Counted from the stretch's first letter, positions 1 to 11,410 are shown. The stretch: 40,503 nt of DNA from Pelargonium nanum (GCA_036897485.1 JAYMTF010000306.1:1-40503), one strand, 5' to 3'. Notes: generated from the sequence alone by a model not told the origin. Program-made: numbers and translations.

Positions 1-264
1 GAAAGGCCCGGCCGCCCGCTAAGGGAGCCGCGCCCGCCGCTCCTTAGAGAGAAAACCCTAGCCGTCGCCCAGCAAACTGCTTCGCTTAAAATTGGAACGA
101 TACAAAGAATAATTTTGTGAATTTTTAGTTATTTGTGTTTGAATTTTGTTTTCAAAAATTGAGAACATGAAAATCTCAAAAACATTAGGAGCAACTTGAA
201 GAACAATAAACATAAGATATAATGAGTATTATTGGAAACAAAATGTCAATCCATTAAGATAACT
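1..264. other. Left-edge intergenic DNA, unresolved
   Basis: The first 90 bases are clearly GC-richer than the rest and could be the edge of a gene or repeat lying outside the window. No reading frame or RNA gene is recognisable in them. From about 90 onward the sequence is ordinary AT-rich intergenic DNA up to the SINE target duplication at 248-264. Confidence 0.4.
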
Positions 265-456
265 TTTTTTTATATATAGAAAGGTGCCGAAATTCTATCT
301 TGCAACGGCCTAAGAATCTTGGGCTTTTGACACCAATGGTGCATCAAAGTGGTCTCTTACACCACCACCACCAAGGATGTGTTGAGTGGGGATCGATACT
401 GAGACCTCATCCCACTCACTCAGCTAGAATAATCAACTGCGTCACCCTTAGTGATT
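265..456 (-). mobile_element. tRNA-derived SINE with 17-bp target duplication
   Basis: An insertion of about 192 bp lies between two identical 17-base copies of AATCCATTAAGATAACT at 248-264 and 457-473, which I read as the target-site duplication. The T-run next to the left copy is the A-rich tail, so the element points to the minus strand. Reading the minus strand from 456, a box-A-like stretch (TAGCTGAGTGAGTGG) is followed by a box-B-like stretch (GTATCGATCCC), the internal RNA polymerase III promoter layout of tRNA-derived SINEs. The SINE family was not identified. Confidence 0.8.
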
Positions 457-473
457 AATCCATTAAGATAACT

Positions 474-870
474 GATGGAATGAATTTAGACAAATTGAAA
501 TGATTATTTGATTTAGAATTTTTTTTTAACATAAAAACTTTCTACAACTTTCTCTTATTATTTTGAAGTTAGTTGAATAACCAGAGAAGTCAACTAACTT
601 GTATTGCAGTTGTTCAAAAATCGTGGAGACAACTGATGAACTGACTGTTTTTAAATTACTGTTATTAAACTCTCTTTTTTTAATCAAAATCTTATCATCG
701 TGCTTGAGTCTATTTTGCTTAGCGATGTTGGATCTTGAGAAAAAAGAAAAGAAGAAGAACATGGAGGAGTGATGTGTTAACACCAAGCATCAGCCATTGT
801 TGAGGTGTTGAACCAACCAATCACTAATTCTTTCCTTTAGTCTTTCCCTTCCTGTTTTAGCAGCTTTGAA
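474..870 (+). promoter_or_regulatory. Upstream region of the NLR gene
   Basis: AT-rich DNA of about 400 bp between the SINE and the NLR start codon. A CCAAT stretch near 816 and a pyrimidine-rich stretch at about 826-860 just before the ATG fit a plant promoter and 5' leader. No convincing TATA box was seen, and the transcription start cannot be placed. Confidence 0.4.
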
Positions 871-3800
871 ATGGAGTATTTAGCCATTTCATCTCTGACA
901 CTGGCCGGTTTTTCCTGCATTAGGGACACTACCAAGTTACTATGGGAATGCTTGGGCGACCCCATCAAAGCTTCCCTTTGCTTCCACAAGAAGATAAAAG
1001 CTTTTCAAGACCAACTCCAGAAGCTGATCTCCGATGCGCAAGTGGTGGATGCCGCCGTGAAAGAAGCTCGCAGCAAGCGCAAAGTTGTGTTGAAGGAAGT
1101 CCGAGTCTGGCAAAAAAAAGTCTCCCGAGTCACAGAGGAGGCGCAAGTGCTGATCAACCAAAAGGCTAAAGATGCCAACATTCTATGCTGCTGCTGTTGT
1201 TTTTGCCCGGGCGTCTCTTCCCGGAGCAGCGTCGTAAAGCAAGCAACACAACTCGGAGAACAAATCAAGGAGCTCATCAACAGGGACTTCGTGCTCGTGA
1301 CCGGTTCTCCTACAGTTGCCTCTATGCCGCCACCGCCCTTGCCCCAAACCGATTTCATAGAGCTCGAATCCAGAATCGATGCGCAGAGAGAAGTGATCAG
1401 AGCGCTGCGAGAGGAAGGCGACCAGTTCAAGATAGTTAGCTTGTACGGCATGCCAGGGGTGGGCAAGACAAGCTTGGCAAGGCATGTTCAATTGGAAGTC
1501 CTGAGGTTGGGGCTCTTCAAGGAGGTGGCACTTGCTGTGGTGTCCCAGACTCCACGTCTGTTCGACATTCAGACCCAAATCGCTGAGTCGTTGGGGATGG
1601 TATTGCCGGCACAGACCATTCGAGTGCGAGCTTCACAGCTCAAGGAGAGATTAAATGAGTGCGAGAATGTGCTCTTGATATTAGATGACATTTGGAAAGA
1701 TCTTACTCCAGATCAGCTGGGAATCCCCAGCAGAGAACAGATCAAGAACAATTGCAAGATCTTGCTTACCACGAGAAATGTTGAGGTAAGCAAAGCAATG
1801 AGCAGCCCAAATGCCACCATTACACTCGGCCCCTTGTCTTCCCGCGATGCTTGGGTATTATTCAAGCAAGCTGCGGGCAACGATGTTGAGCTTCTCGAAC
1901 TAAACGTGGTGGCTAAAAAGGTTGTCAAAGAATGCAAGGGTCTCCCGATTGCACTTAAGACAATCGGTAAGGCACTGAGGGGGAAAGGCCTGAAACAATG
2001 GGAAGCAGCAGCTGACCGGCTGCTACGCTCCCAACTTGGAAAGGAAGTTACTGAATGTATTAGGCTAAGCTACAATTTTCTATCAGAAAACAAAGAATGG
2101 GGGCTGCAAGCTCAGAAATGTTTCTTGATTTGTTGCTTGTTCCCAGAAGATTACAATGTTGCAGTGGAAAGCATGGTAAGGTACGGAACGGGGCTTGGAG
2201 TATTTGGAAGCGGCCTCAACATGAAACAGATAAGGCTCCAAGCAGGAGATGTGGCATTACACCTTGTAGATTATAATTTGCTGTTACCGGGTGAGAAGGA
2301 TGGTTCGGTGAAAATGCATGATGTGATGAGGGATGTGGCCATTCAAATAGTGTCCGAAGGCGATCACAAGTTCGTGGTGGAAGCTGGATGGGAATCAGAC
2401 TACTGGGTGGAGAGGGTCACTCATGACTGTACAGCAATCTCACTTATGTTCAACCAAATCTCAGACCTTCCTGATGAGCTTCCATTAATCCTTAATCTTC
2501 AGCTTCTGCTGCTGCAAAACAATGCTGAGCTCAAGGTGATCCCTGATGCATTTTTTAAAAACATAAATGCACTCAAAGTTTTGGATATGGGTCATGTTGA
2601 AATTACCAAACTTCCCTCATCTCTTGGAAGTTTATCAAACCTCTCCACTTTGTGCCTTGATCATTTCAAGTCAGACAGTCTATCATCTGTTGTTGGAGAT
2701 TTGAAGAAGCTTCAAATACTAAGTCTAAGAGAATCTCAGATCAAGACACTTCCAGAAGAAGTAGGAGAGTTGACTGGCCTAAGAATATTAGATCTCACTC
2801 TCTGTGCTCAAATCCACATTCCCCATGGCGTCATATCAAAAATACGGCAGTTAGAAGAATTGTATATGAAAGGTAGCTTTGCAAAATGGGATGAGCTTCA
2901 GATAGACAAAGAAACCGGTGAGGAGACCAAGTTAGCTTCCATTGATGAGGTAACGGGTTTGCGCAAGTTGAATATTGTGACGGTTGATTTCCTCAATGTC
3001 AAATGCATGCCAAAACATGTCAATGTTGTCCCGAAATGGGAAAAGTTTAACATATGTATAACTGATGATGCTGTGTCAGCACGATGGGAACATCATCCCT
3101 CCACCTTTTCGAGGGATTTGCTGCTCTCAGTGAAGATTGCTATGCTGCCAGAGTGGCTCAAGATCTTGGTTGGTAAAACTGCAGAGAAGCTAACCTACAA
3201 TCAAAGTGATTTGGACAGCATCCTCATAGAGCATGATCATGGAGATTTTACTGATTTGAAGTTTCTATCAATTGAGCAATGTGATAAGATTATCCATCTC
3301 ATGAATGTGGCAGATAAGACGCCGGAGTTCAATAATCCTGTGTTTAAGAGCTTGAAGGAATTGTATATTCAGCAAATATCAAACATGGAAACAATTTGTG
3401 TTGGGGAGCTGCCACAGGGATCTTTTGGCAGTCTCAAGCTCTTGGAGGTGAGGCATTGTGACAACTTGGTGGATGTGCTTCTGCCACCTAATTTGTTGAA
3501 AAGTTTCAAGAATCTTGAAAAACTTGATGTGAGTGGAATTCCTGTTAGTCAGGTATTCGGATTTGATGATGATCACGGGCTCTCTGAAGGCGGATATGTA
3601 AAAGGACTAAGAGAAATGAGGTTGCACAATCTACCCCGTTTGACAAGTATGTGGATCGGTTCGACTCAAACTGTCAAATTTGACAGCCTTAAAGTTGTGG
3701 AAGTGTGTGAATGTGATGAACTGGTGTATCTGTTCACTCTCACCGTATCCATAGGCCTTCACCGACTTGAAGAACTCATCATAAGAAACTGTCAAGCCAT

Positions 3801-4760
3801 GACGGAGATCGTAGTTAAAGATGGAAGTGACCAAGAATCAGGATTTCATCTTTTCCCCAACCTGAAATGCTTGACACTTAGATCTCTCAAGCAACTCACT
3901 TGTTTATATGCAACAATCAGTTTACTTTTTGGATGCTCTTCTTTTAAGCTGCAAAAGGAGGACTGCCCAATGTTCAAGGAAAACTCCCAACTGCTGGAGT
4001 TCCCATTAATGGAGAGGTATGTTTCTAATTAATTCAAATCTCTTGATTTGCCTGAGAAAAAAAATATGCTTAGGGTTTCCTATTTTCTTAGGTCTTTTGC
4101 TTCTATATAAACCTATCACTGTATCATTGATAACACGTAGTGGCGGAGCCAGACTTGAGGCTTAGCATATGCACAATTATAAGTTTAGAACTGTCTAAAT
4201 TGTTGGGCAGCTAAGGTTAGTTAAGGGAATGAATGAACTAATTTGAGCATGACCCTGAGAAATTGATTATAACTAAGACTAGTTTATAAGGTTTCAGGGA
4301 GGATTGGATGGGCACATGCCTACTACGGCCCACCCTTGGCTCCGCCAATGATAACACGGATTGCAATACAAGAATACATAGCTTTTGTTTACTTGTCTTT
4401 AGTTTATCAGGCACTTAGTTAAGCATTGTAATTTTTACAAAAAGAGAAAGTGGACAATTATTTTAAAACAAATAGCATGCAAATACTGACAGAAATGTTG
4501 TTTATTACAATCATTGTTGTTCACTTTGCAGGAATATCTCTACCAGAATTAGTTTTGCAGATCATGAAGCTGCAACTACAAGTAGTGCAAATTATTATTA
4601 TTCTCAAAGAAAAGTGAAGCATGCCCTTACTAGCCAAGAGAAAGGCAAGGGAGTGGCTGTAGATGAGAGTACTTCAAGAAAAGACTGGAGGGGCTTGAAA
4701 TTTTTAAGTTCTAAGACAAGTAAGGGCATTGTAATTAAGACTGAAAACTGTGAACACTGA
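871..4760 (+). CDS. CC-NB-ARC-LRR disease resistance receptor (RPS2 / At4g27190 type)
   Basis: Intracellular immune receptor (NLR) that detects pathogen effectors or their effects. Exons: 871-4016 and 4532-4760, 1124 residues. The donor AG/GTATGT and the acceptor TTTGCAG/G join in frame. A coiled-coil-like N-terminus (about 35-165) contains a Cys cluster at 106-112. NB-ARC motifs follow in order: P-loop GMPGVGKT (193-200), kinase-2 LLILDDIW (about 267-274), RNBS-B KILLTTRN (about 297), GLPIAL (about 356), RNBS-D with CLFPEDY, and MHD in KMHDVMRD (about 481). Irregular leucine-rich repeats run from about 525 to 1030. The second exon adds a basic, Ser/Lys-rich tail of about 75 residues; intron retention would end the protein at 4032 (1053 residues). 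The frame is intact, so it is probably functional. It is tail-to-tail with the kinase. The family call is firm; the recognised pathogen is unknown. Confidence 0.93.
4138..4348. mobile_element. Small TIR transposon (MITE) in the NLR intron
   Basis: A 211-bp insertion in the single NLR intron. An 11-bp perfect terminal inverted repeat, TGGCGGAGCCA, lies at 4141-4151 with its complement at 4337-4347. Both sides are flanked by the 10-base direct repeat TGATAACACG (4128-4137 and 4349-4358). It has no coding capacity, so it is non-autonomous. A 9-10-bp target duplication suggests a Mutator-type element, but the exact ends are uncertain by a few bases and the superfamily is an inference. Confidence 0.7.
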
Positions 4761-4915
4761 TCCACAAGATGCAGACTGAGGAGAAGAGAATGACAATCAT
4801 GTCTTGGCTCAACTCCATGAAAAGATGGTGTTGTCTCTGTGGTCAAACAGTTAAATTAGTTCATGTATCTTAAAATCACAAATTTAGCCTTCTACGGTTC
4901 AAAAGCGAAACAAAA

Positions 4916-5242
4916 TACTCCATCCGTACCAAAATAACTGTTCAGTATTCCATTTTAAGATAAATTAAGGAAAAATCAGTTAGTGTTGTGTATTTACTCT
5001 TTTATCATCATGCACATTTGTTATAATAAACTGAAGTGATACTCCTTCCGTCTCAAAATGAGTGTCTTGTTTCTCTTGAATTTTTATCCCAAAACACTCG
5101 TTTTGGGATGGATGGAGTATAACTTATTAATATGAACACTATTAACAATTAATGCATAACTAACTTCTTATAAAAAAAATAAGACATTTATTTTGAGAAA
5201 AATGCAAGTGAAACATACACATTTCGGAACAAAGAGGAGTTT
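4916..5242. mobile_element. Stowaway/Mariner-like MITE, degenerate, interrupted by a second copy
   Basis: The left end TACTCCATCCGTACC (from 4916) and the right end near 5221-5240 (CGGAACAAAGAGGAGT) are diverged forms of the plant Stowaway terminus CTCCNTCCGT...ACGGAGGGAG. The span is longer than a normal Stowaway because another copy sits inside it at 5040-5119. The outer boundaries are approximate. Confidence 0.55.
5040..5119. mobile_element. Short Stowaway-like MITE (inner copy)
   Basis: An 80-bp near-palindrome. It starts TACTCCTTCCGTCTC and ends GGGATGGATGGAGTA, and the two arms pair over about 26 bases with a few mismatches. TA dinucleotides form the ends, as expected for Tc1/Mariner-derived Stowaway elements. 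It could form a hairpin RNA if transcribed from either flanking gene. Confidence 0.7.
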
Positions 5243-5608
5243 TTTTATCATAAGAATATTGAAATTAACATTTGGTCCTAAAGCCTTTTTAAATGCCATT
5301 AAGAAAAAACACTTGCTACACTTCCCCAACACCATCTCCATCTACTTCTACTAAAGAAATGTGGTGCTTCAACTATTCAAGTGTCCATAAGTTACTAACC
5401 CAATTTCTAAGATTAATCAACAAAGAAAGGTAATACATATAACAAGTAAGTATTTAACTTTATGAATTTTATTCACAATATCAATCTACTTACAACAGTT
5501 AGTTCTATACATACATCAGTAGCCTGTAATTGAGGAAGCTGTATACTCAACAAATGAACATTACCAGTCCATGAATGTATACACTCTTTTCACATATTTT
5601 CTTGTCAT

Positions 5609-8600
5609 TCATCTATTGGAAAAATGAGCTCTCTTCGTCTGAAGCGCGTCTAACATAGAACGAAGCCTGATAGTTATATCCGTAAATGATGGCCTTGCTG
5701 CCGGGTCAGGAGACCAGCACTCCTCCATCAACTTTCTCCACTCTGGATCGCAACGTTCTGGAATCGGAGGCCTCAGTGTGTTATTTACTATTCCTCCTTC
5801 ATCACAACACCAAAGTTCAATGTCAAATAAGCTTTTTGGTCACTTGTGAGGATCATTTTCACAACATTAAATTGGATAAGCATACCTATGATTGCACCAC
5901 AATGCATGTTGGCATATGGTTCATCCCCAGTTAGGATCTCCCACAAAGCCATGCCAAATGAATAAACATCAACCTGCCAAACAAAAATTTCCAAAATTGT
6001 ACATTTATCATATACTTCAACATATGGTGAAATTTCTAAATTTTCCCAACTTCTTGATACATAGTCAGTCTCTTACCTTCTCAGATACCCTGCTGCTGCC
6101 ACCATTCAGTAATTCCGGTGCCATCCAAGGAAGTGTTCCTCTGACACCGCCAGATACGAGTGTCTTATGTTTAATTTTTGACAGCCCAAAATCTCCAACC
6201 TTTACAACAAATAGTTTCCGTTGTGAGTTCTACAATATTCCTATATAACAAGCTATGTGATTCCATTTCCAAGTAGAAATTGTGTTGATCGATTACCTTG
6301 CATATGGGTCGTAGCGGATCCCTCAAGTTTACTAGAAAGTTGTCACACTTCAAATCAAAATGAACTATATTCTTTAAATGTAAATATTCCATTCCAAAAG
6401 CTGCATCCAATGCAAGAATAAGCCTTTTACGGAGGTCAAGTGCTCTGCAGGATGAATTCTGAAAATTCCATTAACCTATTTCCATTATACTATTTATTGG
6501 TAAAAGGTGGTAGAAAATGAGACAAAAATGGAGTATCTCACCTGCCCTTCTTCTGCAGGACCTGTCTTAATGACCCATTCACCATGTATTCGGTCACAGT
6601 CGCCAATGATACCCCAGGTCCTTCAGGAACGATCCCATAAAACGCTACCACATTTGGATGATGAAGATTAGACAGGATCCGTGCCTCTCTCCAGTAGTCT
6701 TTAGTCTGCATAAGCAGTTGAGTTTGACACTCAATTCAGAAAAAGTGTGAAATATATCTAGGAACACATGCAGTCATTGTATGGTTCAACTAATTAAAAT
6801 GTGTTCTAATGTTGAGTAGTTCCCTAGTTATGATAACCAAAATAGGATGAAATTTTTCTAAAGTTCTAAACACATGATTTTGGGGACCCACCAACCGTTC
6901 TTGCTCAGATGATCCGCCTGCGAAACAACTCTTCTTTATTCTCTTAATAGCAACATCTGTCCCCCTCCATTTTCCATGATAAACAGTTCCATAAGTACCA
7001 GATCCCAACTCTTGCAATTCTTCAAGATCAGAATTATTTATGATCTGCATTTGAGAATCTGAAGCATTCAGTCAGAGGTAGACTGAAAATATAAGTACAT
7101 GTACATAACATCACATACATGTGCAAATGTTCCAGATTCAAAGTTGAAAAAATCATGCCACAAGGACTGAATTTAGGAATGCCTAATTACATAACGTTTG
7201 TTGCTTACATTAAGTCAAGTATTTCTTTTGTGTTAAAAAAAGTCAAGTATTTCTTTTAATAGAATAGAATGAGTAATTATATACTCCGAAGTAAAAAAAC
7301 TGTTCGGAAATTTGGATGAGGTTTGTATCCTAGTTCTTTGAAAGGACCTACTCTTTTAGACTAAGCAAACAAATTACATTAACCCCAGATCAGCAAAATT
7401 CCAAAAGGAGTAATAGTTCACTTTCTAGGATAACCAAACCTCGGCTAAAATTAAGTTCATAGACATAACTCCAATATTCACATATAGATATCACAATATA
7501 CAACCATTCACTTATAACATTCCTTTACTAGGAGGAAAATTGCATTCAGGGTTTTTTTTTTTTTTTTTTTGTACATAAGAACCATGTGTTCTTATTTTCA
7601 TTCCCAGCTACATTCTCATTCACACATTAGCCAATTTTCATTCCATCCAAATAAAAAGCAAACAGGATTCCAATTCACACATGGTTAAATGCCTTAAAGC
7701 ATGAGGGAGTATTTTGTGACTGCAAGAAAATAGACACAGAAGAAGAAAATTCACATTCCAAATCTTGATTTCCATTCCCTTATAATCCAAACGCCACCTT
7801 AGCGTTCAGGGATTTAAAGAGGTATCTAGTATTATTGTCCTACTATAAGAGAATCATGCAAAAACAAAATCAGAGATGATATAATCTTCACCTGCAATCC
7901 ATCGATGCATGCCTCTGTGTCAGCTACTGAAGCTTCATTGATGGATCCATCCAAGTTCTTGCCGTCACCTTTTGCATCCTAAGAAATGTAGGATAGGAGT
8001 TCAATATACCAACAAAACGTTTATCATTCAATCAGAAAATCTAAATGTGCAGGGTTCAATTTCACCTCATTATAAGATTCGGGTGGGATGATTTCTGCAT
8101 CCGTTTCTCTAGGAGATGAGAATCCCTCACTGGTCTCATCCATAACACATGGGTCAATTCTTGAGGATGCCGTAATTCCAGGAGATCTATCATCACTTAT
8201 GTCCGAGGGATGTGACTGGACACATACATAATTTTCAACCTTCAGTTCCCGGTAAGATTGTTTTCTCGGACCTACCTTTTCAACCTTTTGGTCAGGATTG
8301 CTCAAAGATTCCTTCTCATGGAGAAATCTCCCTCTTCCTGAACCAGCACTTGTGTGAAATTTCTGAAATAAGGATTTATAAATGGGCAATTATTTTTATA
8401 AAAGTTTAAGCTTGTATGGGAATAACTTTTTGTAGGGAGTTGTACTTACAGAGTTCAGGACTATGGATTCTTGGTCAGCCGATCCCTGACATGCAATGGC
8501 TTGCAGTCCAGGGGACCCGTAGGAATATGGTTGATCATCTATTTTCTCAGATTCGGAACATAGAGGTTTCTTGGTAGTCCTCTGGCTCATGAGGAAAAGC

Positions 8601-10687
8601 TCAGGTTCAGATGTGTCCAATTGGTAAGATTCTGGATGCTCCCTTATATTATCTGCAGGCTTTTCCAGGCAAATTATTGGTGAGCTACAAGTCATGACCC
8701 CATTATCTTGTATATCTTGTGGGAATATACAAGCATTAGCTGTGTAGTTGATGTTCGGGAAGTTATTACATTTCAGGGCAGCATCAGATAATATAGTTTT
8801 GATAATTCCTTCGGAATGATTCCTGCCTTGTTCCAACCTCCTGTCATTGAAGTTTGACATATTTTGGCCTAATTCATGCTTTTCCTTGTGCCACAGAGGT
8901 GTTACAGGACTACACTGATTCTCATATTTGTCTGATTGATGTTTCACATTGACGATCTCTTGACATTGCCTTTGTTCTTGTGAAGAATTTAAATTGACTT
9001 GCGAAGGTGAATTTTCTCGAACAGTGTATAATTGAGAGATGATACCTTCTTCCAAGCAGTGATGGGACCTATCATCAAGTCCATGCAACTGTGAATCAGA
9101 AAGCGCATGCACCATTTTGTATTGCAAACCAACTTCACCATTAGACCCACTCAAAAAGCCCACCGGATATTCAGGATGAGAGAGAGATAATTCGGAACGA
9201 AAAGCTCTTTCCTTAATCCCAGATCTTTCGGAGCTAATATCACCATGACCACGCGGTGAAGGAGTAAGATCTCTGGTAGGGCTATGGCTGTGGCAATTCA
9301 CTTTAAAAGGTCTGTTATTCTGGTTAGTTTCTACCAAATATTGGTGATGATTGTAACTCATCAAAGGTGGAGATCCAAGGGGGAGTTGATTTAAGTAAGC
9401 ATTGACATTCATATAATAAGGTTTGCCTCCTAAGGATTTGTCCATAGCACAAGAACTATTGCTTTCATTTCCATCAAAGAATTGGTCATCTATATGCTGA
9501 ACTTGAGATGGCGACAGAGACAAAGACAGATAAGATGACTTGTTTGGAATGCGGAGTGGGGATAAAAACTGAGCAGCAGTATTTGAGACCATTCCTGCCA
9601 GATTTGAGGAAATTGGAACGGAATCCTTATTCTCCAATGCACGGGTTGATGTAGGAGAGTGTATGTGATATATTGGACTATAATCTGAGGTATTACCCAA
9701 CTGGATTGTTTGGCTTCCAAGATTTTGTCCACCAAAGCCCTTTTGGGGACTCATGTCCACTGTGGCATTAACAGCGGCGACGTACTGACTGCCAGGATCA
9801 CTATGCTGCCCCGCCATTGCTTCAAAAGAGTTAGGGCTATCAGTTTCACCTAAAGATACAAGAAATATCCGTAGCCTATGACAACGTCCATTTCTTTCTA
9901 GGTCTTCATATTCTTCAATCATGTGATGCAGATCCTCATCGGAACATACAGATACAAGTGCATCCAGATCCTCACCAGGCAGCTGATACTTTATTATATG
10001 AGGTAAGTTACAAATTGCAGAAGTTTTCTTCATAAGTTCTTCCCAACAACTGTTTTTCCTTACGGATATGATTCGTGTCATTCCACCCACATATCTAAGC
10101 TTCCCGTCGACTGGCCTTGGCAATATTTTCCCACCAAAGCTGCAGAGAAGTTTCATCTTTGTAGAGAAAGCAGCAGCTCCTCGAGCTCCTGGCTCGAAAG
10201 GATGGTAAGATCTAACAGACTCCACAACATAAATTGGCGAAGAGATGGACACCGGAGTACCTGCATCACTATTAATTTCATCAGATAACTTACCTAATCC
10301 TTGTCCATTTCCATATTCCCACTGACATCTTCGTATACCATCAGAAAAAGCCTTATTCTCCATTTCAATCGAAGACCCTATCCTCGGAACAAAATCCAGT
10401 ACATCGGAACTTCTAAGCCCAATAGTCCCAGTAAAATCCTCACAAACCAGCTGACGGGTCGGAGTAAGATTAAACCCCACTCTCGTTGGCTGGAGCTTAT
10501 TTCCATCGGGCAGAACGGTCACTCTTCTTGCAAAACGATCCCGTATAAACTCAGTAGAAAATTCCTCTCCTGTTTGTACACAAACATTATTTTCATTTGT
10601 ATCCTCATCAAACCTGGCACTCGATACAAGATTAGAGGCATCACTGCCCGGTTGAATACACGGGATACCAGGAGCTTCGCTTGTCAT
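5609..10687 (-). CDS. PB1-domain Raf-like MAPKKK (plant B4-type TKL kinase)
   Basis: Cytosolic Ser/Thr protein kinase. Exons, high to low: 10687-8450, 8362-8066, 7978-7892, 7044-6892, 6705-6542, 6444-6297, 6199-6077, 5973-5886, 5796-5609. The joined frame gives 1161 residues. A PB1 domain at about 178-278 has the acidic [16 protein letters not shown] motif. A long Ser-rich, probably disordered middle follows. The kinase domain covers about 880-1145: glycine loop [14 protein letters not shown]908 in VAIK, alpha-C E932, catalytic loop HFDLKCDN (D1010, N1015), DFG at 1032-1034 and WMAPEL. HFD in place of HRD makes it a non-RD kinase, normal for this group. PB1 plus a C-terminal Raf-like kinase is the plant B4 group, members of which are known to activate SnRK2 kinases in osmotic stress; the exact orthologue is not assigned. 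Transcribed toward the NLR, divergent from the thiolase. Confidence 0.93.
7552..7801 (-). mobile_element. Poly(A)-ended insertion in kinase intron 3
   Basis: A segment of about 250 bp whose minus-strand reading ends in a run of 19 A (T-run at 7552-7570). It is flanked by near-identical 10-base repeats, GCATTCAGGG (7542-7551) and GCGTTCAGGG (7802-7811), one mismatch apart. An A-tail plus a flanking duplication suggests LINE-driven retroposition. The minus-strand start GTGGCGTTTGG also resembles termini of hAT-type MITEs, so the class is open. No coding sequence. Confidence 0.5.
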
Positions 10688-11410
10688 AGTTACAAAACTC
10701 GACGCACATCATCTACAGCAGGTATTGAACAAAATATCTTAGCCCTGCTGAGGCCTTGTTCTTCCAAAATGTGAATGTACAAAATCATAACCCAAAGCTT
10801 CCAATTAGCTAGCTTCTCCAATCCTTGGAACTCAACCCACAACAGGAATGGAGAACAAGTCCTACACAATGCCAATATGCTTAAATGGGTTCAATCTCTC
10901 TATCTTCAAAATGAAACCCAAATTAGTTGCTGAATTGGAGACCAAGGGTTTTCAATTAACAAAACTTTCCCAATAAATATTATCCAAATTACAGACAAAC
11001 ATGAATCAATTAATCCCTCTCTCAAGCCCTAATTCAGTCCACCCTTTTCATAGCAAGAAGCCAATCACATATTAGTTGCACAAGTAACCCATAAAAATGG
11101 GATTTTTATTTACCCATAGTCTTGGAACCCATCAGAAAATGACCTATTCAAACCAATGATGCATGGCCATAGAATCAATGGTTTAAAACAAAATTGACAA
11201 AATATGAGAACAAAGAAAATGACATGTTAAGAGAGACAGAATTGAAATGAAATAGAGATTGATTAGAGAAATGGAAAGGGACATGAAAATGGGAACCTGA
11301 CAACCAGTTGGTATTGCATTGGGAATGCTAATCATTCAACAAGAGAATTGGGGGTCTGCATTTGGGTTTTGTTACAGAGACAGAGACAGAGACAGAGGAT
11401 AGGGTTGGGT
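10688..11410 (-). promoter_or_regulatory. Probable 5' leader and promoter-proximal region of the kinase gene
   Basis: On the minus strand a CTCTGT repeat (plus-strand ACAGAG units at about 11374-11398) lies at the far end. CT-rich stretches like this are common near plant transcription starts and in leaders. A possible leader-intron donor CAG/GTTCCC lies near 11297 and a possible acceptor TTCAG/C near 10930, but neither is supported by anything beyond the dinucleotides. The boundaries are inferred. Confidence 0.4.
10690..10788 (-). other. Upstream ORF in the kinase leader (32 codons)
   Basis: An ATG at 10788 opens a 32-residue frame that stops with TAA at 10690-10692, only two bases before the kinase ATG at 10687. 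If the transcript contains this stretch unspliced, the uORF must be bypassed by leaky scanning or reinitiation, which would usually lower kinase translation. Whether the leader is spliced here is unknown. Peptide conservation has not been tested. Confidence 0.45.

Larger units (their letters stand above)
4761..5608. other. Convergent intergenic region between NLR and kinase
   Basis: About 850 bp between the stop codons of two convergent genes. It holds the two 3' UTRs and the Stowaway-like elements listed separately (4916-5242). I see no gene in it. No clear polyadenylation signal could be assigned to either gene. Confidence 0.5.

Noticed and set aside
1-90. GC-rich left edge as ribosomal DNA or a CpG-rich gene start
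   Set aside because: No rRNA sequence or frame could be recognised and the stretch is cut by the window edge.
1005-1578. Overlapping minus-strand frames of 131-153 codons inside the NLR
   Set aside because: They lie antisense to the intact NB-ARC coding sequence, show no domain and have no splice or promoter context.
6297-6444. Catalytic loop HFD instead of HRD read as a dead kinase
   Set aside because: K908, E932, D1010, N1015 and D1032 are all present, and HFD is normal for this plant Raf-like group; it is a non-RD kinase, not a pseudokinase on this evidence.
5788-7050. Apparent series of broken kinase fragments
   Set aside because: They are exons. Correct GT-AG junctions join all of them in frame, so this is not a pseudogene.
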